Made by a program: the position numbers and the translations under genes
The notes under the pieces: generated by a model
The model's database searches: none
Told to the model about the DNA's origin: nothing
The model's input: only the letters and a program-made list of their open reading frames with translations
Source: Thermoplasmata archaeon
Lineage (GTDB): Archaea; Thermoplasmatota; Thermoplasmata; Methanomassiliicoccales; Methanomethylophilaceae
Assembly: GCA_015063285.1 (NCBI GenBank)
Contig: SUST01000001.1
Location: forward strand, 62,001-126,000
Length of the DNA: 64,000 nt
Direction: 5' to 3'
In this document: positions 8,575 through 18,732 of the stretch, in pieces
Layout: every line of letters begins with the position of its first letter
Numbering within the stretch: position 1 is the stretch's first letter

Positions 8575-8740
8575 TTACGAGAAAATATAGGGGATCCGGG
8601 CTCGGATTTCTCCGAACCCGGATAGATATTAGGGGAACCCGAATCACGAATCCCTTCGTGTTTCGAGGTAAATCGTTTGTTAGGGTTAGACACACCTACT
8701 ATCGACATCTTTAACCCAGTAGGCACATCCTTGAAAGGTC
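8575..8740 (-). ncRNA. Candidate structured RNA (pseudoknot plus two GNRA hairpins)
   Basis: No protein fits here. Read on the minus strand from about 8735: a TATA box (TTTAAATATA, about 8757-8766) is followed by an H-type pseudoknot made of CCTACT/AGTAGG (8718-8723 with 8695-8700) and GGGTTA/TAACCC (8712-8717 with 8683-8688). Next comes an 11-bp hairpin with loop GGGA (8640-8665), then a 13-bp hairpin with loop GAAA (8594-8623), then a T-rich tail. Both loops are GNRA only on the minus strand, which sets the direction. It matches no riboswitch consensus I can recall, and purH appears to have its own promoter. Confidence 0.45.
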
Positions 8741-8786
8741 ATTAGTTTTACGTTATATTTAAACGTATAGGTTATGTTTTCAGTAA

Positions 8787-9020
8787 ATGTACAAGCGTGA
8801 TGTAATCACTCACTACATCCCGTTAGTCGCCATCCACTTCCTCGCCTATAGCGAGTCATATTTGCGAAACGGCGATATCGTCCTCAGATATAATAATGAT
8901 ACCTATCAAAGGTCTGTAAATGTACAAACGAACGGACACGATCCGCCCTATGGTTGGATTCTATATCCATATCGCGTCCAATTATGGGGGACATATCGTC
9001 CAACTCTTCTATAATCTATA
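8787..9020 (+). other. Two tandem leaderless micro-ORF units (uncertain)
   Basis: Two ATGs at 8787 and 8920 share the 15-base context GTAAATGTACAARCG. Each has a TATA-like sequence 25-30 bases upstream (TTATATTTAAACG; AGATATAATAAT). The first frame encodes up to 75 residues (MYKRDVITH...), the second 33 (MYKRTDTIR...); both contain IH and IV...YN patterns, suggesting decayed duplicates. No ribosome site and no recognisable family. They may be real leaderless peptides, or the repeat may be only a promoter duplication. Confidence 0.25.
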
Positions 9021-9047
9021 AAGAAAGGAAGGTGCCCGGAGGCACCT
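9015..9047 (-). terminator. Terminator of gdhA
   Basis: On the minus strand AGGTGCC-TCCG-GGCACCT forms a 7-bp stem with a tetraloop (9030-9047), followed by TTCCTTTCTTTATAG. It begins 12 bases after the gdhA stop. Confidence 0.6.
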
Positions 9048-9058
9048 TTGGAAGTTTA

Positions 9059-10435
<1,377 letters not shown>

Positions 10436-10640
10436 TCATTTTTCCTGCGATTCGGCTGATATTTCTCATCAAATAAAAAATAAACTTATCTAAAATTTCT
10501 TGATGTACGTGATTTGTTTTCAGTCGCACAAATCAGAAAAATCCGTGTCGGATGTCGGTCAACAGTCTTTTCGGGATTCGTAATTTTATAGTGGCAGGCT
10601 GTAACGACGGATGCCGGCGGAAGTCCGGCGGTGAGCCGAA

Positions 10641-11237
10641 ATGATGAAGAAAAAGGATCTCGAGATGGGCCTGCAGAAGGTCAGGAACTTCGAGGATCCC
10701 GATCCGTTCCTAGAACAGTACATGACACCCGCTACCATAGCGGCGGACATATTGTTCGATGCCTACTCCAAAGGGGATATAGAGAACCTCAAAGTGGTGG
10801 ATCTTGGATGCGGAACAGGTATGTTCTCCATCGGCGCATGGATGCTCGGTGCCGCCCAGGTGGATGGCTTCGACATATCGGAATCTGCTCTCAGGGTGGC
10901 GGAACAGAACAAGAAGGACCTCGGTGCCGAGGTCTCATTCCATAATATAGATATTATTAATGTAGAAGAAGGGGCAGACACCATCTTCATGAACCCTCCC
11001 TTCGGATGTCAGAACAGGAATGCGGACAGACCCTTCCTCGACAGGGCCATGGAGCTCTCGGAATGCGTCTACTCCATACACATGGCCAACACCCTGGACT
11101 TCATAACGGAGTATGTGGAGAAACGTGGACGCACTGTCGCATTCTCTAAAATTTATAAGTACGACATCCATAATACATTTTCATTCCATACAAAGACGAA
11201 GAAGACGGTTGACGTCGCGGTCGTCAACATAAGGTGA
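10641..11237 (+). CDS. METTL5-like N6-adenine RNA methyltransferase
   Basis: A 198-residue Rossmann-fold methyltransferase. DLGCGTGMFSIGA (about residue 53) binds S-adenosylmethionine, and NPPFG (about 117-121) is the NPPF/Y motif of enzymes that methylate the exocyclic amine of adenine. Length and the opening QKVRNFEDPDPFLEQYMTPA match the METTL5/COG2263 family, which modifies a small-subunit rRNA adenosine in eukaryotes. Starts at an ATGATG pair behind a GGTGA site. It leads an operon with csl4 and a PP-loop gene; the stop and the next ribosome site overlap closely. Confidence 0.88.
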   Translation: MMKKKDLEMGLQKVRNFEDPDPFLEQYMTPATIAADILFDAYSKGDIENLKVVDLGCGTGMFSIGAWMLGAAQVDGFDISESALRVAEQNKKDLGAEVSFHNIDIINVEEGADTIFMNPPFGCQNRNADRPFLDRAMELSECVYSIHMANTLDFITEYVEKRGRTVAFSKIYKYDIHNTFSFHTKTKKTVDVAVVNIR

Positions 11238-11242
11238 TTTCA

Positions 11243-11809
11243 ATGACAGAATCCAAATTCGTGTTCCCCGGAGAGGAAGTGGCCTCGGAAGAAGAGTATC
11301 TGGCCGCAGAGGGGACATTCGCTGAGAACGGTATCGTTTACGCTTCACAGGTAGGAGAGCTCGTACTTGACGATGCAGAGTGCGTCGCAAAGGTCATCTC
11401 CCCCAATCCACCAAACATCCTTGCAGTCGGTGACATCGTCTACGGAGTCGTAGGTGACATCAGGAGCACCATGGCTACCGCGGATGTTTTCGTCAAGGAC
11501 GGAGTCGAGAGGAGACTCGGCGGAGACACATACGCCACCATTCACGTTTCGAAGATCTCCCAGGGCTACACCGACGATGTCGCCAAGGAGCTCAGGAAGG
11601 GAGACTACATCAGGGCCAGGGTCACAGCCATCAAGCCAGCTCTTCAGCTGACCACCAAGGACGACCACCTCGGAGTCATCAGGGCACAGTGCAGCAAATG
11701 CAAGACCGAGATGATCAGAAGCAAGAAGGGCGACGGTCTGTACTGCCCCGAGTGCAAGTATGCCATGCCCAGGAAGCTCGCCGACGATTATGGCGACGTG
11801 GAACTCTGA
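11243..11809 (+). CDS. csl4: Exosome RNA-binding subunit Csl4
   Basis: 188 residues in the order of the archaeal exosome cap protein Csl4: an N-terminal beta domain opening with FVFPGEEV (about 1-60), an S1 RNA-binding domain (about 65-145, with VGDIVYGVV and GDYIRARV), and a C-terminal zinc ribbon CSKC...CPEC (about 152-175). The cap guides RNA into the Rrp41/42 ring. ATG 11243 has AGGTGAT upstream. The stop TGA shares one base with the start of the next gene, so translation is coupled. Confidence 0.93.
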   Translation: MTESKFVFPGEEVASEEEYLAAEGTFAENGIVYASQVGELVLDDAECVAKVISPNPPNILAVGDIVYGVVGDIRSTMATADVFVKDGVERRLGGDTYATIHVSKISQGYTDDVAKELRKGDYIRARVTAIKPALQLTTKDDHLGVIRAQCSKCKTEMIRSKKGDGLYCPECKYAMPRKLADDYGDVEL

Positions 11810-12435
11810 TGAAGCTAGTCGCATTGATGTCCAACGGCATCGACTCGCCGGTCGCTTCATACATTATGAGCAAGCGCGGTGCGGACGTCATACTTCTCCA
11901 CATGGACAACCGTCCGTACACCGACGACCGCTCTTTGGACGTCGTCACCGCTCTGGCTGACCAATTGAGGGCAGTCACAGGAAAGGAATTCCCGCTCTAC
12001 ATCGCCAACCACGGTGCGAATCAGGAAAGGATCAAGGAGAACTGCGATTATCACTACCAATGCGTCATGTGCAAGCGCGTAATGCAGAGGACCGCCAGAG
12101 AACTGGCCAAGAAGCTCGGTGCCTCCGGGATCATCATGGGTGACTCCTTGGGACAGGTCGCTTCGCAGACCCTCAAGAACATCAAATCGGAGAATCTAGG
12201 ACTGAACTTCCCCGTCGTCAGGCCACTTATAGGCCTGGACAAGCTGGAAATCATCGACATCTCGAAGGAGACCGGACTCTTCGACATATCGATAAGGCAG
12301 ACCGCGGGATGCATGATCGTTCCGACCAGGCCCATCACCGAGGCCAATCCCGAAAAGGTCCTCACAATGAGCGAGAAGATCGATCTGGATGCTCTCGCTA
12401 AGGAATGCGCCGACGGCGCCGTGTTATATCACTGA
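11809..12435 (+). CDS. PP-loop ATPase of the ThiI C-terminal type
   Basis: 208 residues. LMSNGIDSPVAS is a variant PP-loop (SGGxDS class), and the C-terminal NFPVVRPLIGLDK...ISKETG...CMIVPTRP pattern matches the AANH domain of ThiI, which activates tRNA uridine-8 for sulfur transfer. The N-terminal ferredoxin-like and THUMP domains of full ThiI are absent, so RNA recognition must differ. A CVMCKRVM pair and the Cys in GCMIVP could act in sulfur handling. Third gene of the METTL5-csl4 operon. Its 3' end overlaps the convergent small gene by 7 bases. Confidence 0.75.
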   Translation: MKLVALMSNGIDSPVASYIMSKRGADVILLHMDNRPYTDDRSLDVVTALADQLRAVTGKEFPLYIANHGANQERIKENCDYHYQCVMCKRVMQRTARELAKKLGASGIIMGDSLGQVASQTLKNIKSENLGLNFPVVRPLIGLDKLEIIDISKETGLFDISIRQTAGCMIVPTRPITEANPEKVLTMSEKIDLDALAKECADGAVLYH

Positions 12436-12704
12436 TATCCGTGGTACCTGTTAGGGAACGCGGGACAGGCATCGATCTCATCGTCATCATAGACCATGTC
12501 GATGGTGACCTTCGAGATGTAGCGTGCGACATATCTGGAGATGTAGAGAACGTTATTGCCTATCGGTATCTGGATGTCGGTATCCTTAGGTCCTTTCACA
12601 GATGTAGGCACGAGTGCTGGCCCGAGACATGCTGTGCAGACGCGGTAATCGCAGCCTGCGTCCTTGATGAGCTGTTCGACCTCGGGATCGACGGTTATCT
12701 CCAT
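12429..12704 (-). CDS. Conserved-looking small hypothetical protein with Cys cluster
   Basis: 91 residues, soluble, opening MEITVDPEVEQLIKDAG, then CDYRVCTACLGP with three closely spaced Cys, and a fourth Cys near the end. GGAAGG lies 8 bases before the ATG. It converges on the PP-loop gene with a 7-base overlap and shares its strand with the PAP2 gene upstream (41-base gap). I do not recognise the family; the CxxC-type cluster could bind a metal or iron-sulfur cluster. Confidence 0.7.
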   Translation of the reverse strand: MEITVDPEVEQLIKDAGCDYRVCTACLGPALVPTSVKGPKDTDIQIPIGNNVLYISRYVARYISKVTIDMVYDDDEIDACPAFPNRYHGYQ

Positions 12705-12745
12705 GGCTGGATTACCTTCCCTTTAGTAGATAAGCCTTATCTCCT

Positions 12746-13639
12746 TCATGCGGACCTGCCCGAGTACCTCTTCAGCAGGTACGGATACACGAGAATTATG
12801 AATACCGCAGCGGCCGAGGTGCTTGCGATCACCCCGTAAGTGTGGATGCGGACAAGGATCTCCATCAGCACAAAGGCGACGATCAATCCGGGTATGGCGA
12901 TGGTCAGACGGTCCTTCAGGGATGCCGAGGGCACCTCGTAACCGACGAACCTTTCCTCGATCAGCAGACAGAGTGGGATGGCGACGCTGAGTCCGGCCAT
13001 CTTGTTGGACAGGAACTTGCCTGCGGTCAGGTCGCATGCGACAGATAACGCTATGGCCACGATGAGATAGCCCACCAGCACATACATGCGGTTCCTCTCG
13101 CTCTCATGGGACCAGGCCAGTATCTTGTAGTTGACGAAGCACACCGCTGCGACAATGATGATCGCCACGATGAGATCCATCGGCGTGTGCACACCGAGGT
13201 ACATCCTTGAGAAGGGGATCAGCACCGCCATAACTATGAACAATATCCTGAGAATGGTATTCTTTGACAGATAGGCCGCGGTACCGTAGCCTGAGACAGA
13301 AGATGTCGTGTGTCCGCTGGGAAGCGAATATCCGGGAGCCCCTTTCTTGGATTCCGCGGTGGGCTGGATGTCTGGATCGATGTCCCACGGCCTGGGGACC
13401 TTCGCAATGTTCTTGGCCAGATATCCGACCAGATTGGAGAATGTGAAGCTGAAGAGGAGGAACTCTCCCTCCCTCTTGCCGAAGCACCAGAGGAAGACCG
13501 CTCCCAACAGTATGGGGATGAAATATTGGAACTCCTGGCGCGCAAGGATGTTGAAGAAGTCCGTGACGAAATCGGGCAGGGACAGCCTTAGGTCCTGTAG
13601 GACAAGCAGGAAGTCAATTCCAGTCCACATCGAGTCCAA
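12746..13639 (-). CDS. PAP2-superfamily membrane phosphatase
   Basis: A 297-residue integral membrane protein with about eight hydrophobic helices. The three phosphatase motifs are all present: KVPRP (about 78-82), PSGH (about 106-109) and SRMYLGVHTPMD (about 143-154), the last holding the catalytic His and Asp. Such enzymes dephosphorylate lipid or polyprenyl phosphates at the membrane; in archaea a role in polyprenyl-phosphate recycling or phospholipid turnover is likely. The C-terminal membrane extension of about 130 residues beyond the catalytic core has no assigned role. An internal ATG three codons in is an alternative start. Confidence 0.87.
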   Translation of the reverse strand: MDSMWTGIDFLLVLQDLRLSLPDFVTDFFNILARQEFQYFIPILLGAVFLWCFGKREGEFLLFSFTFSNLVGYLAKNIAKVPRPWDIDPDIQPTAESKKGAPGYSLPSGHTTSSVSGYGTAAYLSKNTILRILFIVMAVLIPFSRMYLGVHTPMDLIVAIIIVAAVCFVNYKILAWSHESERNRMYVLVGYLIVAIALSVACDLTAGKFLSNKMAGLSVAIPLCLLIEERFVGYEVPSASLKDRLTIAIPGLIVAFVLMEILVRIHTYGVIASTSAAAVFIILVYPYLLKRYSGRSA

Positions 13640-13689
13640 ATCGGGGTTTTAGTAGATAATATGGTTGAAAAAAAGGAACTTTCAGCCTT

Positions 13690-15573
13690 TCAGAGGTCAT
13701 ACTTGGAATAACTGAAGAACTCCCTCTCCTTGGAAGGGATGTCCTGACAGAGCTCCGCGTCGATATCCTTCAGACCGGCGACCCTGCGGTCCATGATTAT
13801 GGCCACACCTCTGTCCGTCTCGGACCTGATCAGCCTTCCGATGGACTGCCTCATCTTCCTGACGGTGGGGATCGTCGAGGTGTACTTCATGCCGTCCCCG
13901 AACCTGATGTCGTAGTATCTGCGCATGGCCCTCATCTTCGCGGTGGGCTTTGGATATGGGATACCGATCAGAATCGCCATCTCCAGGGATTTGTCGGGGA
14001 AGTCCAGACCTTCGCTGATCCTTCCTCCGGTCACACAGAACAGCACGCCGCCGTCGGAGGTCTTGAAGTTCTCGAATACGCTCATCAGCTCAGGCTGCGA
14101 CATGCCCCTCTGCTCGTAGACCACATCCCTGTTCAGATACCTGACCAGACCGTCATCCACCATCTTGTCCATGAAACCGTAGGACGGGAAGAAGATCGCA
14201 GTGTTCACACGGACCGCATTGACGCAGTCCACGATCATCTGCATTAATGTATCGTAGTTCTGGGGGAGCTCCCTCTCCTCGTACTTCATCGAGACCTTAT
14301 CTGTATAGAGCGTGAGGAGGTTCTCCTTGGGGAATATCCCGTCGAGACAGAGCTTGTTCACCCTGTCCAGACCCAATTCCGTCTCGTAAGCGTCCAGAGG
14401 CTGGAGTGTACCTGACATGTGTATCGATGAGAAGCAGTCTATCAGAGGGCCGGCGGCTCCCGAGGGATCCATACAGTAGGCTTGGAAGAGGGGATTGTCC
14501 TTCTCCTTGACTATCAGCCTGACGTAGTTGTCCTCGTCGCCATCGATCCATGCACGGATGAAACGGGACATCGAATGTATGTAGGAACGGGGGAGCTTCT
14601 TGCGCTCCTTCTTCTTCTCCATGATTCCGTCGCCAATTTCCTCCATGGACTTGCACATGCGGGAGATGGTCACAGAACTGACTCCGAGACGGCTCATCAG
14701 CTCGTCCTCCAAGAAGTACGGTGGGAGCATCCCGTCCTCATCGATAAGATACTCCTTCTCCGCATGAGCCAGTATCTCCTTGAGAACCGCTACGAGATCC
14801 GTTACTGTGATCCCCTCGTGCAGCTCGAAGTCGCCATGCTCCTTGGCCTCTTTGGCGGCGAGGTCCATGGCGTGCTCGCTGTACTCGAAGGTCTGAACAT
14901 CGCGCAGATAATCAGGGAGGTTATGGGCCTCGTCCACGATGAGGATCGTCCTCGAAAGGGGTACGCCCATCCATTCGACGAAACGGTCGAGGACCATCGG
15001 CATGAAGACGAAGGGATACGGGACCGCTATGACATCCGCATACGGGAGGATGAGCTTCATCAGTTCATACGGGCAGATGCCCGTATCCTCGCACATGCGG
15101 GAGAAATCCTCAGGGTCGGGATGCTGCTGGCGGATGATCTCCACCCATTGCTCGACATCGGTCTCCTCGATGCCGCTGTAGAACTTGCAATGGCAGACAC
15201 CGCCTGACTTGCGCTTGTAGACCGAACAGAGCTTCGATATCTCCTCGGCATTACCCGACGCGAGATCGGGATCGTCCCTCATCATGGGACAGGAAGCGGC
15301 CGAACGGCCCTGGACCGCTACGCACAGGATGCCGTTGCCGATGGCGGCTGACTCCCTGATGACCTGTTTCTGCTGAGATTTGGTCCTTGTGAGGTAGACG
15401 ACCTTCATATCATGGTCCTTGGCATAGCCCAGGACACCGCATAACGATGTGATCGTCTTTCCGGTACCTGTCCCGGCCTCGATGACCGCGCATCTGCTGT
15501 CGCGGACCGTACGGTCGATGAAGCTCACAAGCTCCTTCTGGCCGGGGCGGTACTCGTAAGGGAAGTAATCCAT
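13690..15573 (-). CDS. xpd: XPD/Rad3-type DNA helicase with Fe-S cluster
   Basis: 627 residues. The Q-motif-like YRPGQ and Walker A EAGTGTGKT (about 32-40), DEAH box (VDEAHN) and C-terminal QSIGRLIRSETDRG motif VI identify a superfamily 2 5'-3' helicase. Between motifs Ia and II, cysteines in LCSVYKRKSGGVCHC and CEDTGICPYE fit the four-Cys iron-sulfur domain of XPD. In archaea XPD is thought to act in DNA repair. ATG 15573 is placed from family start MDYFPYEYRPGQ; the frame is open upstream into the neighbour. It follows the small 131-residue gene by 2 bases. Confidence 0.93.
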   Translation of the reverse strand: MDYFPYEYRPGQKELVSFIDRTVRDSRCAVIEAGTGTGKTITSLCGVLGYAKDHDMKVVYLTRTKSQQKQVIRESAAIGNGILCVAVQGRSAASCPMMRDDPDLASGNAEEISKLCSVYKRKSGGVCHCKFYSGIEETDVEQWVEIIRQQHPDPEDFSRMCEDTGICPYELMKLILPYADVIAVPYPFVFMPMVLDRFVEWMGVPLSRTILIVDEAHNLPDYLRDVQTFEYSEHAMDLAAKEAKEHGDFELHEGITVTDLVAVLKEILAHAEKEYLIDEDGMLPPYFLEDELMSRLGVSSVTISRMCKSMEEIGDGIMEKKKERKKLPRSYIHSMSRFIRAWIDGDEDNYVRLIVKEKDNPLFQAYCMDPSGAAGPLIDCFSSIHMSGTLQPLDAYETELGLDRVNKLCLDGIFPKENLLTLYTDKVSMKYEERELPQNYDTLMQMIVDCVNAVRVNTAIFFPSYGFMDKMVDDGLVRYLNRDVVYEQRGMSQPELMSVFENFKTSDGGVLFCVTGGRISEGLDFPDKSLEMAILIGIPYPKPTAKMRAMRRYYDIRFGDGMKYTSTIPTVRKMRQSIGRLIRSETDRGVAIIMDRRVAGLKDIDAELCQDIPSKEREFFSYSKYDL

Positions 15574-15575
15574 TT

Positions 15576-15971
15576 TCACTCGGCTTCTCCGCCGCCCCTC
15601 TGCCATACGTCGTCGGGGAGGTCGGAATAGACGAATTCCTCTTCGCTGTCGTCCTTCTCCTTCCTTCTGGCGTTGACCATGAGATCGGCGATCTTGTCCC
15701 TCTTGAACAGCCAGTAGTGGATCCTCCACTCCCTTCCGTCGTAGAGTGTGGTCTCCTCCCTCTCTGTGGTGAGGATCCCTCCGTCCTCGAGCATGTAGAA
15801 TGCATCGCGGTCCTCCGGCTCCAGGACGTTGTCTATGATCCTGTCGGAGTATCCAAAGAAGTTGAGGACATGGTGGGCAAGCTCGTAGGCCTGCTCCTCC
15901 ACCATGGCGTGGGAATCGTCAATGCTGTTCTTGATCGCAAGGGTCAGGTCATCGACTGTGACGATTGTCAT
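15576..15971 (-). CDS. Small protein of unknown function between serA and xpd (possibly DUF6015)
   Basis: 131 residues, soluble and acidic. It starts MTIVTVDDLTLAIKNSIDD and contains the segment EREETTLYDGREWRIHYWLF, which resembles a winged-helix wing. I believe it belongs to a family conserved in Thermoplasmata (DUF6015), but this is from memory. It lies 4 bases after serA and 2 bases before xpd, so it is probably co-transcribed with both; the tight link to xpd is suggestive of a helicase partner, though nothing in the sequence proves it. Confidence 0.7.
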   Translation of the reverse strand: MTIVTVDDLTLAIKNSIDDSHAMVEEQAYELAHHVLNFFGYSDRIIDNVLEPEDRDAFYMLEDGGILTTEREETTLYDGREWRIHYWLFKRDKIADLMVNARRKEKDDSEEEFVYSDLPDDVWQRGGGEAE

Positions 15972-15975
15972 GCTA

Positions 15976-17553
15976 TCACTCGAGTTTGACGTAGTGGATC
16001 TCTTCGACGCCGACCTTCTCTCCGACCTTCTTGACGACATCCTCGGGGACGTCTCCGTCGATGGTCAGGAACATGGTCGCCTTTCCGCTTGACCTTCCGA
16101 CTGCCATGTGGGCGATGTTGATGCCCTCCTCTCCGATGGCGTTTCCGACGGCTCCGATGACTCCGGGGGTGTCCTTGTAGGTCAGGATGATCATCCTGTT
16201 GGCCAGGGAGATATCGGTGACATAGTCGTCCATTCCGAGGATCTTGGGTTTTCCGCCGATGACGGTTCCCCTGATGCTGCGGGACTTTCCGTCGTATGTG
16301 AACTTCATCTCCACGAGGGAGGCGTAATCCTTGGCGTCGTCCTTGGTGGACTCGAAGATCTCGATTCCCTTGGATTTCGCGACGGGCATGGCGTTGATCA
16401 TGTTGGCTGTGCCGATGACCCCTTCCAGGTATCCGATCACGGTGGTGACGGTGAGGAGCTTGGTCTGTTTCTTCGAGAGGTTTCCGCAGTAGGAGATCTC
16501 CAGCTTGTTGAGCGGGTGGTTGCCGACGATCTGCTGAATGATGGAACCCATGTTCTTGACCAAAGGCATGAAGGGCTCCGTCTCGCTGTCCAGCGATCCG
16601 CGGGGAGCGTTGATGGCGTTGGAGACGATTCCGTCCTTGAGGTACATGACTGCGTGCTCCGCTACCTCGATTGCGACCCTCTCCTGTGCCTCCACGGTGG
16701 ATGCTCCCAGGTGGGGTGTGGTGACGAGATTGTCCAGCTCAAGGAGCTTCTTCTCGTCGTCGGTCAGGGGCTCGTTGCACCATACGTCGAAAGCTGCACC
16801 TGCGATGATCTTCTCCTTGAGTGCCGTGTACAGGTCGTCCTCGTTGACGATTCCTCCGCGGGCCACGTTGGCGATTCTCGCGTTGGGCTTCATCATCTTG
16901 AACTGGGGCAGGGAGATCATGTTCCTGGTCTCGGGGAGCAGGGGTGTGTGGATAGTCATGAAGTCGGCGTTCTTGATGACCTCCTCGAAGGTGGTGAGCC
17001 TGACTCCGAGGGAGTCGGCGACCTCCTTGGGAAGAAAGGGATCGTATCCGATCATGGTCATGTTGAACGCTTTCATGCGTTTTGCGACCTCTCCTCCGAC
17101 ACGGCCGACACCGATGATTCCCAGTGTCTTTCCGTTGAGCTCGACTCCGGTGTACTTGGACCTCTTCCACTCGCCCTTGTGCATGGACTCGTGTGCGAAG
17201 GGGATGTTCCTAGCGACGGCCAAGAGCATTGCGCAGGAGTGCTCGGCAGCGGACAGGATGTTCGCAGAAGGGGTGTTCATGACAAGGATTCCCTTGTCCG
17301 TGGCGTAAGGCACGTCGATGTTGTCGACACCTACTCCGGCACGGCCGATGACGCGGAGCTTCTTTCCAGCGTCGATGACCTTCTTGGTCACCTTGGTTCC
17401 GGACCTGATGATGAGAGCATCATAGTCCCCGATCTTCGCGCACAGCTCGTCCTCAGTGAGTCCTGAGACCTCGTCTACGGGGAATCCGGACTTCTTGAGT
17501 ATCTCCAGTCCCTCTGCATCCAGGGGGTCCGATACCAGAATCTTGGTTGTCAT
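15976..17553 (-). CDS. serA: D-3-phosphoglycerate dehydrogenase
   Basis: 525 residues, the long three-domain form. The substrate and Rossmann domains cover residues 1-315 (GIIGVGRVGGEVAKRM near 145-160, NVARGGIVNEDDL, and the catalytic HLGAST block). An allosteric substrate-binding domain (about 320-450) and a C-terminal ACT domain (about 453-525) follow. It oxidises 3-phosphoglycerate to phosphohydroxypyruvate, the first step to serine. GGAGG 7 bases before ATG 17553 decides the start; an ATG two codons earlier overlaps the stop of the upstream aminotransferase (ATGA). Confidence 0.95.
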   Translation of the reverse strand: MTTKILVSDPLDAEGLEILKKSGFPVDEVSGLTEDELCAKIGDYDALIIRSGTKVTKKVIDAGKKLRVIGRAGVGVDNIDVPYATDKGILVMNTPSANILSAAEHSCAMLLAVARNIPFAHESMHKGEWKRSKYTGVELNGKTLGIIGVGRVGGEVAKRMKAFNMTMIGYDPFLPKEVADSLGVRLTTFEEVIKNADFMTIHTPLLPETRNMISLPQFKMMKPNARIANVARGGIVNEDDLYTALKEKIIAGAAFDVWCNEPLTDDEKKLLELDNLVTTPHLGASTVEAQERVAIEVAEHAVMYLKDGIVSNAINAPRGSLDSETEPFMPLVKNMGSIIQQIVGNHPLNKLEISYCGNLSKKQTKLLTVTTVIGYLEGVIGTANMINAMPVAKSKGIEIFESTKDDAKDYASLVEMKFTYDGKSRSIRGTVIGGKPKILGMDDYVTDISLANRMIILTYKDTPGVIGAVGNAIGEEGINIAHMAVGRSSGKATMFLTIDGDVPEDVVKKVGEKVGVEEIHYVKLE

Positions 17554-17555
17554 TT

Positions 17556-18620
17556 TCATTCCTCCAGAACGGCGTCCATGGCGGACAGGAGCTCCTTCAC
17601 CATAGCGGGTGTGGTGTCTCCCATGTGTCCGATCCTGAACGTCTTCTCCTTTACATCGCCGTAGCCGTTGGAGATCTCGTATCCCTTGGCCTTCAGCTTC
17701 GAATTGAATGTGTCGAAATCCATGTCGCCCTTGTTGAGCACTCCGATGGAGTTAGAGCGGTACCCCTCCTCGGGGAACACGCCGTTGAGCTTCTTGTCCG
17801 CCCAGTTCCTGACCATGTCGGCCATCTCCTGGTGCCTGGCGTACCTATTCTGCATTCCCTCCTTGAGGGCCTTGTCGAGCTGGTAGTCCAATGCGTACAT
17901 GAGGGAGACTGGGGGTGTGGTGAGGGCGTAATCCACATCGGCCTGCTTCTTGATCTTCAGAAGGTCGCCGTAGAATCCGCGGTTGGGAACGGTCTTGGCC
18001 TTCTCGAGGAGCCTCTCGGAGCACAGCATGATGGCGAGTCCGGGAGGAAGGGCGAGTGCCTTCTGGGTTCCGAATACGATAGAATCCGCATCCAGGTCCT
18101 TAACCTTCAGGTCCATAGCGAAAGCGGATGTGACCGCATCGATCATGGTGAGAGCATCGGGGTTCTGGGCCCTGATTTCCTTGGTCAAAGCCAGGGAATC
18201 GCTGAATACTCCTGTGGAGGACTCGTTGCTCACCCAGTGGACGGCCTCGATGCCCTTGGTGACCTTTCCTGCGATGTGCTCGGGCTTCATTGCCTTGCCC
18301 CAGGGGACCTCCACCTTCGTGACGTCCTTTCCGTTGAGCTGTCCTAGCTCGATGGACCTGTTTCCGAAGGAACCGTTGGTCAGTCCGAGAGATTTGCTGT
18401 TGACACCGTTCCTGATTGCGGCCTCCAGCATGACGGTGGCGGATCCTCCGACGAGGAAGACGTCCATATCCGTGTTGAGAGCCTTTTGGATCTTCTCAAC
18501 GATGCCGGCGTGGAGTTCCTTGTACTCCTTGCAGCGGTGTGTGATCATAGGTTTGGTCATTGCTTGAAGTGTCGCGGCCTCTACGTGTACAGGTCCGACG
18601 GTAAACAGCGTTCTACTCAA
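17556..18620 (-). CDS. Class V aminotransferase (serine-glyoxylate/phosphoserine type)
   Basis: 354 residues. FTVGPVHVEAATLQAM at the N-terminus and VFGTQKALALPPGL, holding the PLP lysine, are typical of the alanine-glyoxylate/serine-pyruvate group of class V aminotransferases. Lying directly before serA, it probably supplies the transamination step of phosphoserine synthesis, as proposed for archaea lacking classical SerC. The start is a TTG at 18620: GAGGGA lies 6 bases upstream, no in-frame ATG gives the family N-terminus, and a TATA box (TTATTTTATA) lies about 50 bases upstream. Substrate specificity is inferred from context. Confidence 0.87.
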   Translation of the reverse strand: MSRTLFTVGPVHVEAATLQAMTKPMITHRCKEYKELHAGIVEKIQKALNTDMDVFLVGGSATVMLEAAIRNGVNSKSLGLTNGSFGNRSIELGQLNGKDVTKVEVPWGKAMKPEHIAGKVTKGIEAVHWVSNESSTGVFSDSLALTKEIRAQNPDALTMIDAVTSAFAMDLKVKDLDADSIVFGTQKALALPPGLAIMLCSERLLEKAKTVPNRGFYGDLLKIKKQADVDYALTTPPVSLMYALDYQLDKALKEGMQNRYARHQEMADMVRNWADKKLNGVFPEEGYRSNSIGVLNKGDMDFDTFNSKLKAKGYEISNGYGDVKEKTFRIGHMGDTTPAMVKELLSAMDAVLEE

Positions 18621-18732
18621 GATTATTCCCTCATTCGCATAAGCGACATTGGTTGTGTAACCAACACGTCCTATAAAATAAGGTCGCAAGTACGCGCGCA
18701 CATATGTCGCGCCATTGGGCATTAACAGCGGT

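Noticed and set aside
8575-8740. ZTP (pfl) riboswitch for purH
   Set aside because: The family's conserved CCGCCUGGGCA-type 3' segment and GGGUCGUGA-type 5' segment are absent.
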